Below are positions 28,634 through 39,735 of a stretch of DNA of 64,000 bases, one piece after another. The notes beneath the pieces are model-generated. The model saw nothing but the letters and a program-made list of their open reading frames with translations. It was not told where the DNA came from and searched no databases. The stretch is from Enterococcus rotai. Its GTDB lineage: Bacteria; Bacillota; Bacilli; Lactobacillales; Enterococcaceae. The position numbers and the translations under genes were made by a program. How positions within the stretch are numbered: the first letter of the stretch is position 1; each line of letters begins with the position of its first letter. Location of the stretch: contig NZ_CP013655.1 of NCBI RefSeq assembly GCF_001465345.1, forward strand, positions 2,738,102 through 2,802,101, given 5' to 3'.

Positions 28634-28662
28634 TTGTGTCTAATTGAATTGTTTGATATGAT
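28634..28662 (+). promoter_or_regulatory. promoter of the 28737 gene
   Basis: TTGTGT, 17-bp spacer, TATGAT. Confidence 0.55.
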
Positions 28663-28736
28663 AAACAAATCTAAGGAATAGAAGACGATTGCAATGGAAA
28701 ATTGTAAGTAAAGATCATCAAAGGAGTCAAATCATT

Positions 28737-29054
28737 ATGAAAAAAATTACGACGAAGATGTTTATTACATTAATAGAAAATAAAGAAGAACATTTTGCGG
28801 TTATTATCAATCACTGGTTTTATTACATAGAAAAAGGACGCATTTATCGATTTCAACAGCATAGTAATAGCAAGATTATGACTACGTTAGGACTATTTTA
28901 TGATGGGGAGATTGATAATGAAATGATGATGGTTGAGTTAAAAAAAAGTATTCTCAATCAAATTCAATATGATTGGTTTACAGATGTATGGAAAGAATCT
29001 ATTCTTGAACGTGTCAGCCGTTCACCTTATGAGTTAGAAGCATTCTTTTTTTAA
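28737..29054 (+). CDS. hypothetical protein (105 aa)
   Basis: A basic, aromatic-rich protein (MKKITTKMFITLIENKEEHF, then HWFYYIEKGRIYRFQQ). The start is ATG 28737, ten bases after AAAGGAG, behind a reasonable promoter. No domain is recognised and no membrane segment is clear. The transcript ends into the region that holds sRNA B, with no separate terminator seen, so sRNA B may also be made by processing. Confidence 0.6.
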   Translation: MKKITTKMFITLIENKEEHFAVIINHWFYYIEKGRIYRFQQHSNSKIMTTLGLFYDGEIDNEMMMVELKKSILNQIQYDWFTDVWKESILERVSRSPYELEAFFF

Positions 29055-29085
29055 GCGGATAAAGTGCAATTTGGATGCATATTAT

Positions 29086-29114
29086 TTGTAAAAGAAAAAC
29101 TAGGATAGTAAGAT
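29086..29114 (+). promoter_or_regulatory. promoter of candidate sRNA B
   Basis: TTGTAA, 17-bp spacer, TAAGAT; same geometry as at sRNA A, and the same hexamers recur at 29240-29268. Confidence 0.6.
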
Positions 29115-29118
29115 AAAT

Positions 29119-29199
29119 GCATCCTAACAATAATCTTTTTTTCATTTACTCTCATGAGTAAAACTCCTTTCCCATCTTTTTTGAAGATGGGATTTTTTT
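29119..29199 (+). ncRNA. candidate small RNA B (about 81 nt), paralogue of A
   Basis: It aligns with RNA A from the -10 onward: AAATG, then ATCCTAACA, hairpin TTTACTC-TCAT-GAGTAAA, linker AACTCCTTT and terminator CCCATCTT / AAGATGGG with T7. The hairpins are kept by paired changes while loops differ, which argues for a conserved RNA. It has no ORF. An SD-complementary linker suggests base pairing with mRNA. Confidence 0.62.
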
Positions 29200-29239
29200 G
29201 TTAGCAATCTACGTTAGATAAAGTTGACACAGAAAGCAG

Positions 29240-29268
29240 TTGTAATTTTGTTTTTTTTTTGCTAAGAT
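29240..29268 (+). promoter_or_regulatory. promoter of ntp leader RNA
   Basis: TTGTAA, a 17-bp spacer that is nearly all T, and TAAGAT. A TTGACA at 29224 is too far from this -10. Confidence 0.55.
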
Positions 29269-29274
29269 ACACTC

Positions 29275-29370
29275 ATATGAATAAAAATGGTTGGGCGCAA
29301 GCTTCAAGGATCAGATTCTTCAAGGGGTGAGAAGAATGGTTTTTTGAACTTACGCCCTTTTTTATTTTTT
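29275..29370 (+). ncRNA. structured leader RNA with terminator upstream of the ntp operon
   Basis: GGGCG-AAG-TTCAA pairs with TTGAA-CTT-CGCCC around an inner hairpin ATTCTTC/GAAGAAT whose loop is AAGGGGTGA; a T-rich tract follows. It could be a small RNA or an attenuator of the V-ATPase operon. No known riboswitch class is recognised. Confidence 0.5.
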
Positions 29371-29420
29371 AGGGAATAAGTTGTGCATCTTGTTAACAAA
29401 GCACAGGTTATTCCCTTTTT
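29371..29420 (+). terminator. second terminator in the ntp leader
   Basis: AGGGAATAA-TTGTGC pairs with GCACA-TTATTCCCT, followed by T5. It comes directly after the first hairpin and 70 bases before ntpF. Confidence 0.7.
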
Positions 29421-29492
29421 GTTTGTAATAAAAAAGGATACGTTCAATAATAAGGTTGAATAAGATCAAGACAAATGATAGGGGGGAGAAAA

Positions 29493-29819
29493 TTGGTTTT
29501 AGAAGCATTGAATAAGATTCGTGAAGCAGAAGAAAATGTAGAAAAAATGCGGCAAACAGCGAAAGCAGAAGTGAGTGCGTATGAGCAAAAAAAAGCGGAA
29601 GAATTCAAACAAAAAAAAGCGGAAAGTCAAGAAAAAATAACAGATTTGCTTCAAACAGTAGAAACCCAAAAGAATGAACAACTTCAAAAACAAAAAGATA
29701 TTTTGTTGAGTGACGCAGCAGAACAAACACAGGAGTTCAAAGAAAAATACGAAAAAAACAAAGACTCTATCATTGATTACGTAATAGAAAGGGTGAAAAA
29801 AATCTATGGCAGTCAATAA
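29493..29819 (+). CDS. ntpF: V-type Na+-ATPase subunit NtpF (peripheral stalk)
   Basis: A 108-residue, nearly all coiled-coil protein with long Lys/Glu/Gln heptads (KAEVSAYEQKKAEEFKQKK), the G/H-type peripheral-stalk subunit that pairs with subunit E and ties the head to subunit I. The start is probably TTG 29493 close behind GGGGGGAG; the ATG 29475 lies before that site. It is the first gene of the ntp operon, with a 14-base overlap with ntpI. Confidence 0.88.
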   Translation: MVLEALNKIREAEENVEKMRQTAKAEVSAYEQKKAEEFKQKKAESQEKITDLLQTVETQKNEQLQKQKDILLSDAAEQTQEFKEKYEKNKDSIIDYVIERVKKIYGSQ

Positions 29820-31797
29820 GATGGAAAAAATGACGATCATAGCAGCTTCTGAACAGGAAGAAACAATTCTTCAAGCAATTCAGGGGTTACAGACTATTGA
29901 GATCAAAGATTTTTTTCATTCAAATGTAGATAGCTCTTACATCGAAAAGCATTTTGCTTCAACGTTATTAGAAAGCGATGAACGCCAAAAAAAGCAATTT
30001 CAAACGATGTTGACAGAGATTCAAGAGGCGTTGATCTTCATTGAAAGATTTGCTGAGAATCCTTCAAAAAAGAAACCCATCAAAAGACAAGTACGTACCT
30101 TACGTTCCTTGGAAGAAGGATTTAATGAAGCGATAATAAGTGGGTATTTAAACGAAATCAATGCAGTAAAAAATAGTTTGGCATCACTTGAAACAACGAG
30201 AAAAGAACTTTTAGCGAAAGAAAAATGGTTAGCTCGTTGGCAGTATTTAGATATCATTCCACACAAAAATGCTATGGAAAATGCTGAACTTCTACTTGGA
30301 TCGATCAATTCAGCGAATCAAACCTTGTTTGTAACGGAGTTAAAAAATCTTGATTCTATTTATATAGAAGAAGTTTATCATAGCGAACACCATGTCTACT
30401 ACAGCTTAGTATTTTTAAAAAATCAGGCAGAAGAAGTAAGTGAGATTACGACCAAGTATAGTTTTGATCCATTTAGTTACCCTTATGCTATTTTGCCTAA
30501 AGAAGCTTACCAACGAAATAAGGAAGAGTTAGCTGAGCTTGTTACGGAAGAAAAAACGTTGAAACTCAAACTAGCTTCATATCGGGAACATTTAGAAGAA
30601 CTGTACTTAGCTGAAGAGATGACGTATGCATATATCCATCGTGAAGAAGCAAAAAAACAGTTGCTAAATACTTCTTATTTTTTCATCATGCAAGGTTGGA
30701 TTCCAATTGATGAGAAACGTTCCTTACAAACTGTACTGCCAACTGATGAAGTATATATAGCGTTCGATCAGCCAACAGAGCAAGAAATTCAAACAGATAT
30801 ACCCGTGAAGCTTAAAAATAATTCTGTGGTCGCTCCTTTTGAGATGTTGACCGAAATGTATAGTTTACCAAAATATGATGAGATTGATCCAACACCGATC
30901 ATGACCCCTTTTTATATGGTATTTTTCGGCATGATGGTCGCTGATATTGGATATGGCTTACTGATGTTACTAGGTGCTTTACTTGCGCTTCGATTAATGA
31001 TTTTACCGCGAGGGATGAAGCGATTTGCTAAATTCTTTTTAATCTTATCATTTCCAACGGTGATTTGGGGATTTATTTATGGCTCGATTTTTGGTGCGGC
31101 TTTGCCAAAAGTATTCCTCGGCATTCAGCTACCGTTTCCCATTTTATCAACAACTGAGGATGTCAATACGATTTTGATTTTATCTGTTGTTTTTGGATTT
31201 ATCCAGTTGTTAACTGGATTGATGGTCAACGGAATCGAATTGACTAAACGTAAACGCTATTTGGATAGCATCAGCGAAAGTTTTGCGTGGCAAGGTCTCT
31301 TAATCGGGATTTTGATTATTGTTTTGGGGATGTTGTTATTTAGTAATGACGGACTAGTTACAACTGGAATCGTAGTGGCGATTATCTCTGCGTTATCGAT
31401 TGTCATCGTACCGATCATCCAAACTAAGTCAAAAGTTAAAGGTCTAGCAAAGGGTCTTTATGGGTTATATGGATTGACTAGTTATATTGGTGATTTGGTT
31501 AGTTATACTCGTTTGATGGCTCTGGGAATTTCAGGTGGAAGTATTGCTGCCGCATTTAATATGTTAGTAGCCTTTATGCCACCTATAGCTAGGTTTACTG
31601 TTGGGATTATATTGATTATTGCGTTACATGCGTTGAATCTATTTTTAAGTTTACTAAGTGCATATGTCCATGGTGCTCGTTTACAATATGTCGAATTTTT
31701 CGGGAAATTTTATACTGGTGGAGGACGTGCATTCAAACCGTTAAAAACAGAAGAGAAGTACATGAATATTGAAAAAAATCAAAAAGTAAAAGAATAG
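29806..31797 (+). CDS. ntpI: V-type Na+-ATPase subunit I (stator/ion channel subunit)
   Basis: A 663-residue protein with a cytoplasmic, coiled-coil-rich N-terminal half (to about 350) and a membrane half with about eight helices. SYTRLMALGISGGS near residue 570 holds the essential Arg that faces the rotor ring. It forms the ion path with NtpK. The start is ATG 29806, overlapping ntpF. Length matches E. hirae NtpI (about 660). Confidence 0.95.
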   Translation: MAVNKMEKMTIIAASEQEETILQAIQGLQTIEIKDFFHSNVDSSYIEKHFASTLLESDERQKKQFQTMLTEIQEALIFIERFAENPSKKKPIKRQVRTLRSLEEGFNEAIISGYLNEINAVKNSLASLETTRKELLAKEKWLARWQYLDIIPHKNAMENAELLLGSINSANQTLFVTELKNLDSIYIEEVYHSEHHVYYSLVFLKNQAEEVSEITTKYSFDPFSYPYAILPKEAYQRNKEELAELVTEEKTLKLKLASYREHLEELYLAEEMTYAYIHREEAKKQLLNTSYFFIMQGWIPIDEKRSLQTVLPTDEVYIAFDQPTEQEIQTDIPVKLKNNSVVAPFEMLTEMYSLPKYDEIDPTPIMTPFYMVFFGMMVADIGYGLLMLLGALLALRLMILPRGMKRFAKFFLILSFPTVIWGFIYGSIFGAALPKVFLGIQLPFPILSTTEDVNTILILSVVFGFIQLLTGLMVNGIELTKRKRYLDSISESFAWQGLLIGILIIVLGMLLFSNDGLVTTGIVVAIISALSIVIVPIIQTKSKVKGLAKGLYGLYGLTSYIGDLVSYTRLMALGISGGSIAAAFNMLVAFMPPIARFTVGIILIIALHALNLFLSLLSAYVHGARLQYVEFFGKFYTGGGRAFKPLKTEEKYMNIEKNQKVKE

Positions 31798-32286
<489 letters not shown>

Positions 32287-32289
32287 TCC

Positions 32290-32394
32290 AGCTAAACGGG
32301 CTATCCTCTCGGGAAAAAGAAAAATCTGCCTATGACAAAAAGCGTCACAAACATATCCCCCTATTTTTCTACGAGACGAAACGAGCCGCTACGC
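32290..32394. repeat. long imperfect hairpin between ntpK and ntpE
   Basis: Nested arms pair: AGC/GCT, GGCT/AGCC, CTCG/CGAG, AGAAAAAT/ATTTTTCT and GAC/GTC around AAAAAGC. The start (AGCTAAACGGG) matches part of the hairpins between ntpG and ntpA. Confidence 0.65.
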
Positions 32395-32416
32395 TTTTTA
32401 ATTTAGGAGGAAAAAA

Positions 32417-32998
32417 ATGGATGCAATCGAAAAAATTATCGAACAAATTCTAGAAAAAGGTCAACAGGAAGTTTCAGCTTTAAAGAAAGCAGAAACGGAT
32501 CGAATTGATCGAGAATACCAAGAACAGGAAGAGGCATTACTGTTACAAGAAAGTAAGATGATTGAAAAAAATCAAGAACAAACGAACAAAGCCTTTAAAC
32601 AAAAGGAAAATCGGCAACAATTAGAAATCAAACAAGCAACATTAAATCAAAAACAAGACTATCTAGAACGACTTTTTTCAGAGTCCGTTGAACGAATGAA
32701 TCAATGGAACCCAATTGAATTTCAACGCTTCGTGGAACAAATCATTTCTCAGTTACCACTTGAAGGAGAAGCCAATTTGAAATTAGGCGAACTTTCTAAA
32801 GTAAAATTATCGAGTCAGTGGTTGTCTGAGCATTCAACTGAAAAATTGAAGTTACGTTTAGAAGACGAGTTTTTACCAAATGTAGGCGGGTTTATTATTG
32901 CTAAAGAGGGCATTGAATATAACTTTTTATTTTCAAGTTTAGTTCAAGAAGTAAAAAAAATGGAAAGCTTCAGCATTGCGGAAATGTTGTTTCAGTAA
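32417..32998 (+). CDS. ntpE: V-type Na+-ATPase subunit E (peripheral stalk)
   Basis: A 193-residue protein with an N-terminal Glu/Gln/Lys coiled coil (to about residue 90) and a globular C-terminal domain, the pattern of V-ATPase subunit E. It pairs with NtpF to make the peripheral stalk. The start is ATG 32417 after AGGAGG. Position in the operon (K-E-C) agrees with E. hirae. Confidence 0.92.
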   Translation: MDAIEKIIEQILEKGQQEVSALKKAETDRIDREYQEQEEALLLQESKMIEKNQEQTNKAFKQKENRQQLEIKQATLNQKQDYLERLFSESVERMNQWNPIEFQRFVEQIISQLPLEGEANLKLGELSKVKLSSQWLSEHSTEKLKLRLEDEFLPNVGGFIIAKEGIEYNFLFSSLVQEVKKMESFSIAEMLFQ

Positions 32999-33092
32999 GC
33001 AGTGTTTATTTGGAGGAAACAATCTGAGACGCTGTTAGTAGTAGCTGAATTTACAGACTAGCTCGTTCATATTTTAGGTTAGGAGGAACAGG

Positions 33093-34088
33093 ATGAAAGA
33101 GACTGCATACAATCAAATCAATCCTTTGGTTCGCCTTAAAGAAACAGAACTTTTGAGTAATGCACAATACGAGCAATTGTTAAATGCCAAAAGTACAAAT
33201 GAACTCAAAGAAATTTTAAAAAATACAGTATATGGTCCTTATATGACATCAGATTTTACTGAAACCTTTGAATACATCTATTCAAAAGAAAAAGGAAAAT
33301 TATATGAATGGCTGTATGAAATGGCACCAGAGCCTGAGGTTATCACTATTTACACATCAAGAGCGACTTTTCATAACTTGAAAGTCCTGACAAAAGCAGA
33401 ACTGACAGGGAAAAATCTGGATCATTTATTTATTGAGGATGGGCGTTATTCTATCGAGACGCTAAAAAGTGCGATTCGAACAAGAGTTTCTACTGAATTG
33501 CCGCAACCATTGATGAATGCGATTTTGGAAGTTTTAGACTATTTTCAAGAATCTACTACGTTACAAGCGATTGATATTATTTATGATCGCAATTTTCTAA
33601 CATTTCAAAAATACTTAGCTGAAGCATTGAATGATCAAAATATCTTAGCTGAAGTTACGGCTTTTATTGATCTAACAAACATTTCTACAATGGCGAGAGG
33701 AATTATTCAAGGACAGCACGAAAATTTTTTATCTACAGTGCTGTCTAGCTCAGGAAGTATAAGCAAAGTACGCTTTTTAGACTATACAGAGCAGACATTA
33801 GCCAGTTTTACTGATTTTGTATTGACTACGGTATACGGCGGCTTAGTATTACCAATTGTTTCTGCCAAAACAAAAGAGATGGATTTAGTTGCTTTTGAAA
33901 AGGTTAAAGATGATTATTTAACAAGCTTATATGATAAGGCTAAAACGATGGCATTTGGTCCATTACCACTATTGGCTTTTCTAAATGCAAAGGAAGTAGA
34001 GTGGAAGAATTTACGCTTGCTTTTAGTCAGTAAGAGAAGTAATTTTCCGATAGAAATAGTAAGAGAAAGGATGCGAATGACAGAATGA
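33093..34088 (+). CDS. ntpC: V-type Na+-ATPase subunit C (d-type)
   Basis: A 331-residue helical protein ([20 protein letters not shown] at the start, [18 protein letters not shown] near the end) of the archaeal/bacterial C family that joins the central axle to the membrane ring. The start is ATG 33093 after TTAGGAGGAAC. Its stop overlaps the ntpG start by four bases (ATGA). It lies 94 bases after ntpE. Confidence 0.93.
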   Translation: MKETAYNQINPLVRLKETELLSNAQYEQLLNAKSTNELKEILKNTVYGPYMTSDFTETFEYIYSKEKGKLYEWLYEMAPEPEVITIYTSRATFHNLKVLTKAELTGKNLDHLFIEDGRYSIETLKSAIRTRVSTELPQPLMNAILEVLDYFQESTTLQAIDIIYDRNFLTFQKYLAEALNDQNILAEVTAFIDLTNISTMARGIIQGQHENFLSTVLSSSGSISKVRFLDYTEQTLASFTDFVLTTVYGGLVLPIVSAKTKEMDLVAFEKVKDDYLTSLYDKAKTMAFGPLPLLAFLNAKEVEWKNLRLLLVSKRSNFPIEIVRERMRMTE

Positions 34089-34396
34089 CGTATAAGATCG
34101 GTGTGATCGGTGATAGAGATTCTGTTATGCCTTTCAAATTGTTTGGTTTTGAGGTAGTGTACGCCGCTTCATCAAAACAAGTTAGAGAAACGATCGAATC
34201 AATGGCAAAAAATAATTTTGGGGTTATTTTTATTACCGAGGATGCTTCTGAACTTGTTGCTGAAACAATTGAGCGCTATAAAAGTGAAGTAACGCCAGCG
34301 ATTATCTTGATTCCAAGTCATAATGGAACAAAGGGAATTGGTTTGAAAGAAATTCAAGATAATGTTGAAAGAGCGGTTGGACAAAATATATTGTAA
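34085..34396 (+). CDS. ntpG: V-type Na+-ATPase subunit F (NtpG, central axle)
   Basis: A 103-residue Rossmann-like protein ([40 protein letters not shown]), typical of the F-type axle subunit that binds NtpD and tunes activity. The start is ATG 34085, translationally coupled to ntpC. A 280-base gap with tandem hairpins follows before ntpA. Confidence 0.94.
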   Translation: MTYKIGVIGDRDSVMPFKLFGFEVVYAASSKQVRETIESMAKNNFGVIFITEDASELVAETIERYKSEVTPAIILIPSHNGTKGIGLKEIQDNVERAVGQNIL

Positions 34397-34437
34397 ACAA
34401 TTGAGAAGCTTTAAAAGAAGTTTTTTAAATAGAAGCT

Positions 34438-34515
34438 AGCACTTCGAGGAAAAGATAAAATAAGAGTGAGGTAAAAAACACCTCAATCGTATTTTCCTAT
34501 TTTTCTGTCAGTGCT
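34438..34515. repeat. hairpin unit 1 between ntpG and ntpA
   Basis: AGCACT pairs with AGTGCT at the ends; inside, AAAATA/TATTTT and TGAGGT/ACCTCA surround an A-rich loop. Its core (34453-34503) is repeated, with changes, in unit 2. Confidence 0.7.
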
Positions 34516-34553
34516 GAGTGAGTCTGTTCAGCTTTACATTTGATCTAGCTTCA

Positions 34554-34649
34554 CGAACCAGCTTTTTCGGCAAATAGATAAAATAAGAATGAGGCAAAAA
34601 AACGCCTCAGTCGTATTTTCCTAATTTGCTCAAAAGCTAAACGGGTTCG
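34554..34649. repeat. hairpin unit 2 between ntpG and ntpA
   Basis: CGAAC/GTTCG, AGCTTTT/AAAAGCT, GCAAAT/ATTTGC, AAAATA/TATTTT and TGAGGC/GCCTCA pair in nested order. The GAGGT/ACCTC of unit 1 is GAGGC/GCCTC here, a compensatory change that keeps the pairing. Confidence 0.72.
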
Positions 34650-34678
34650 TTCAGCTTTTCTGAATAGGAGGAATGATT

Positions 34679-37829
<3,151 letters not shown>

Positions 37830-37835
37830 TCGTAA

Positions 37836-38471
37836 ATGGCACGTTTAAATGTGAATCCTACTCGAATGGAACTCTCTCGTTTAAAAAAGCAGTTGGGGAC
37901 CGCAACTAGAGGGCACAAACTATTAAAAGACAAACAAGATGAATTGATGCGTCGCTTTATTTTGCTGGTTAAAAAAAATAATCAACTCAGAATTGATGTA
38001 GAACACGAATTGACAACAGCACTCTCTAGCTTTGTTTTAGCGAATGCAACCTTGAACGAAGCATTTATCGAGGAATTAGTTGCTGTTCCAGCGAATGATG
38101 TCTCACTTGACGTAATCGAAAAAAATATCATGAGTGTGACAGTTCCGATTATGAACTTTCATTATGATGAGAGCATCGTAAATGCGCCATTAAATTATGG
38201 GTACCTTAATTCAAACGCTGAACTAGATGGTGCATTTGATAAAATTTCAACCATTTTACCGAAGTTGCTGGAATTAGCAGAAGTTGAAAAAACTTGTCAG
38301 CTGATGTCAGAAGAAATCGAGAAAACCCGTCGACGAGTTAACGCCTTAGAGTATATGACGATTCCTCAATTAGAAGAAACAATTTATTATATTCAGATGA
38401 AATTGGAAGAAAATGAGCGAAGTGAAATCACTCGCTTGATCAAGATCAAAAATATGGGCAGTAATACTTGA
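37836..38471 (+). CDS. ntpD: V-type Na+-ATPase subunit D (central axle)
   Basis: A 211-residue protein made of two long helices forming the rotor axle ([19 protein letters not shown] near the start; [19 protein letters not shown] near residue 170). The start is ATG 37836 after GGAGAG. It is the last gene: in E. hirae ntpH and the K+ transporter gene ntpJ follow, but here a terminator and a convergent hydrolase gene come next. Confidence 0.96.
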   Translation: MARLNVNPTRMELSRLKKQLGTATRGHKLLKDKQDELMRRFILLVKKNNQLRIDVEHELTTALSSFVLANATLNEAFIEELVAVPANDVSLDVIEKNIMSVTVPIMNFHYDESIVNAPLNYGYLNSNAELDGAFDKISTILPKLLELAEVEKTCQLMSEEIEKTRRRVNALEYMTIPQLEETIYYIQMKLEENERSEITRLIKIKNMGSNT

Positions 38472-38479
38472 GCAAACTA

Positions 38480-38527
38480 AAAATAGAGCAAAGATAACGA
38501 TTGATGTTATCTCGGCTCTATTTTTTT
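38480..38527. terminator. terminator of the ntp operon (bidirectional)
   Basis: AAATAGAGC / GCTCTATTT outer stem and GATAAC / GTTATC inner stem, with T7. Confidence 0.92.
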
Positions 38528-39474
38528 GGATACTCGTTACTTTGAACAGTCCATAATTGATCTGTAAGTGTTGAAATAAATGGAATACCAGCATCTGTTT
38601 CTCCGTTTGTAAAGACGGTTAGAATAAAAGGATGTTCTGTTTCTAAGATCCCGATATCATGTAGAAAACCTGCGTAAGAGCCGATTTTATGCGCCACTTT
38701 ACCTGAAGTCGTAGGTGTTTCCATCCGTTCATGGAACACTGTGTTTTTCATATAGTTATAAATAGTCTGATACTCTTGGTTTGAAGATTTTTCTTCAAAC
38801 AAGATTTTAAGGATTTTAGCAGCATCTTCAGAAGTGAATTTTGCGTCATCCCAATCAGTTTCCTTTTGTAGAAAATGAGCATATAGTGCTTTCTTAGCTG
38901 CAACATCGCCACCAAATGTATCATATAACATATTTTTGGCGATATTATCTGAATAGGTAATACTATATTCCTGTAAAGTTCTTAAGGAATAGCTGGGTTG
39001 AATATTATTTATAATGATCCCAGTGCCATCTTCATAATCTTCTTTTTCATTAAAAGTCAGCTGATCATCCCATTTTAAATTACCAGCCTGGACTTTATCC
39101 GCAATCATCATAGCTAAAGGCACTTTGATTGTACTTGCACTGTAAAATTCTTTTGTCCCATTGACGGAAAGCTGCTTTCCTGTTGTCAAATCTACATAAG
39201 TTACGCCGACATCACCATTGAAGCTTTTTACAGTAGCTGTCATTGTTTGCTCTATTTTATGATAAAAAGCCATAAGTTCCGGACTTTCTTCGTCACTTGG
39301 TTCCGTATCCTTAACAGGTGCGGAAGCTATTTTTTTGACTGGTACATTGTTTTTCCCGCTTGTCTCTGTTTCGTTTGCATAGTCTACTGTATGAGTAGAA
39401 AAAAAGAACGATACGATCAAAAAGAAACAAATCGAGAAAATCATCCCGTATAGAGTCATTTTCTGTTTTTCCAA
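38518..39474 (-). CDS. class A beta-lactamase-like serine hydrolase, membrane-anchored
   Basis: A 318-residue protein with an N-terminal membrane anchor (MIFSICFFLIVSFFFS), a Ser/Lys-rich linker and a penicillin-recognising domain: SASTIK (Ser-x-x-Lys) near residue 113, YSDN near 175, and KIG in place of KTG near 270. I do not see the class A Glu166 motif, so it is more likely a cell-wall enzyme or inactive relative than a resistance lactamase. The start is TTG 39474 after AAAGGA, with rather long spacing. Confidence 0.85.
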   Translation of the reverse strand: MEKQKMTLYGMIFSICFFLIVSFFFSTHTVDYANETETSGKNNVPVKKIASAPVKDTEPSDEESPELMAFYHKIEQTMTATVKSFNGDVGVTYVDLTTGKQLSVNGTKEFYSASTIKVPLAMMIADKVQAGNLKWDDQLTFNEKEDYEDGTGIIINNIQPSYSLRTLQEYSITYSDNIAKNMLYDTFGGDVAAKKALYAHFLQKETDWDDAKFTSEDAAKILKILFEEKSSNQEYQTIYNYMKNTVFHERMETPTTSGKVAHKIGSYAGFLHDIGILETEHPFILTVFTNGETDAGIPFISTLTDQLWTVQSNEYPKK

Positions 39475-39504
39475 CGAACTTTCGATCCTTTCCCAAAAAA
39501 TCAG

Positions 39505-39735
39505 ATGATGGATCCTATTAATAGCTTAAGCAAAAAATACGACCACAACCATTTAATCATTTTTTTTGTAGATTTGCAAGGTTGGTTAAAGGTAGATGAA
39601 AAAAGAGCTAAGGGGAAGGTGATCGTTTATTTAGATAAACATCACTCTTTTGAGGTAACGATAAATCATTATCAGAGACAATTAAAAAAACTAAGACGAA
39701 AGATCATCAACGTCTTAGTTTTTACTTTTAAGTAG
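39505..39735 (+). CDS. doubtful small ORF (76 aa)
   Basis: An open frame beginning MMDPINSLSKKYDHNHLII and ending very basic (KKLRRKIINVL). It has no ribosome site and its 3' end runs through the fbp terminator and into the fbp stop. It could be a relic or noise. It is included because the stretch between the two minus-strand genes otherwise holds nothing. Confidence 0.25.
   Translation: MMDPINSLSKKYDHNHLIIFFVDLQGWLKVDEKRAKGKVIVYLDKHHSFEVTINHYQRQLKKLRRKIINVLVFTFK
39687..39722 (-). terminator. terminator of the ccpN-ppsR-fbp operon
   Basis: AAAACTAAGACG / CGTCTTAGTTTT; on the minus strand the stem is followed by T7. Confidence 0.85.

Noticed and set aside
26673-29199. Fst/par-type type I toxin-antitoxin locus
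   Set aside because: The paired RNAs look like antitoxin RNAs at first, but no Fst-like ORF is convergent with either and the 21-residue peptide lacks the charged tail of that toxin family.
29499-29840. 113-residue Phe-rich ORF on the minus strand
   Set aside because: Shadow of the A-rich coiled-coil gene ntpF; poly-Phe follows from AAA/AAG codons read in reverse.
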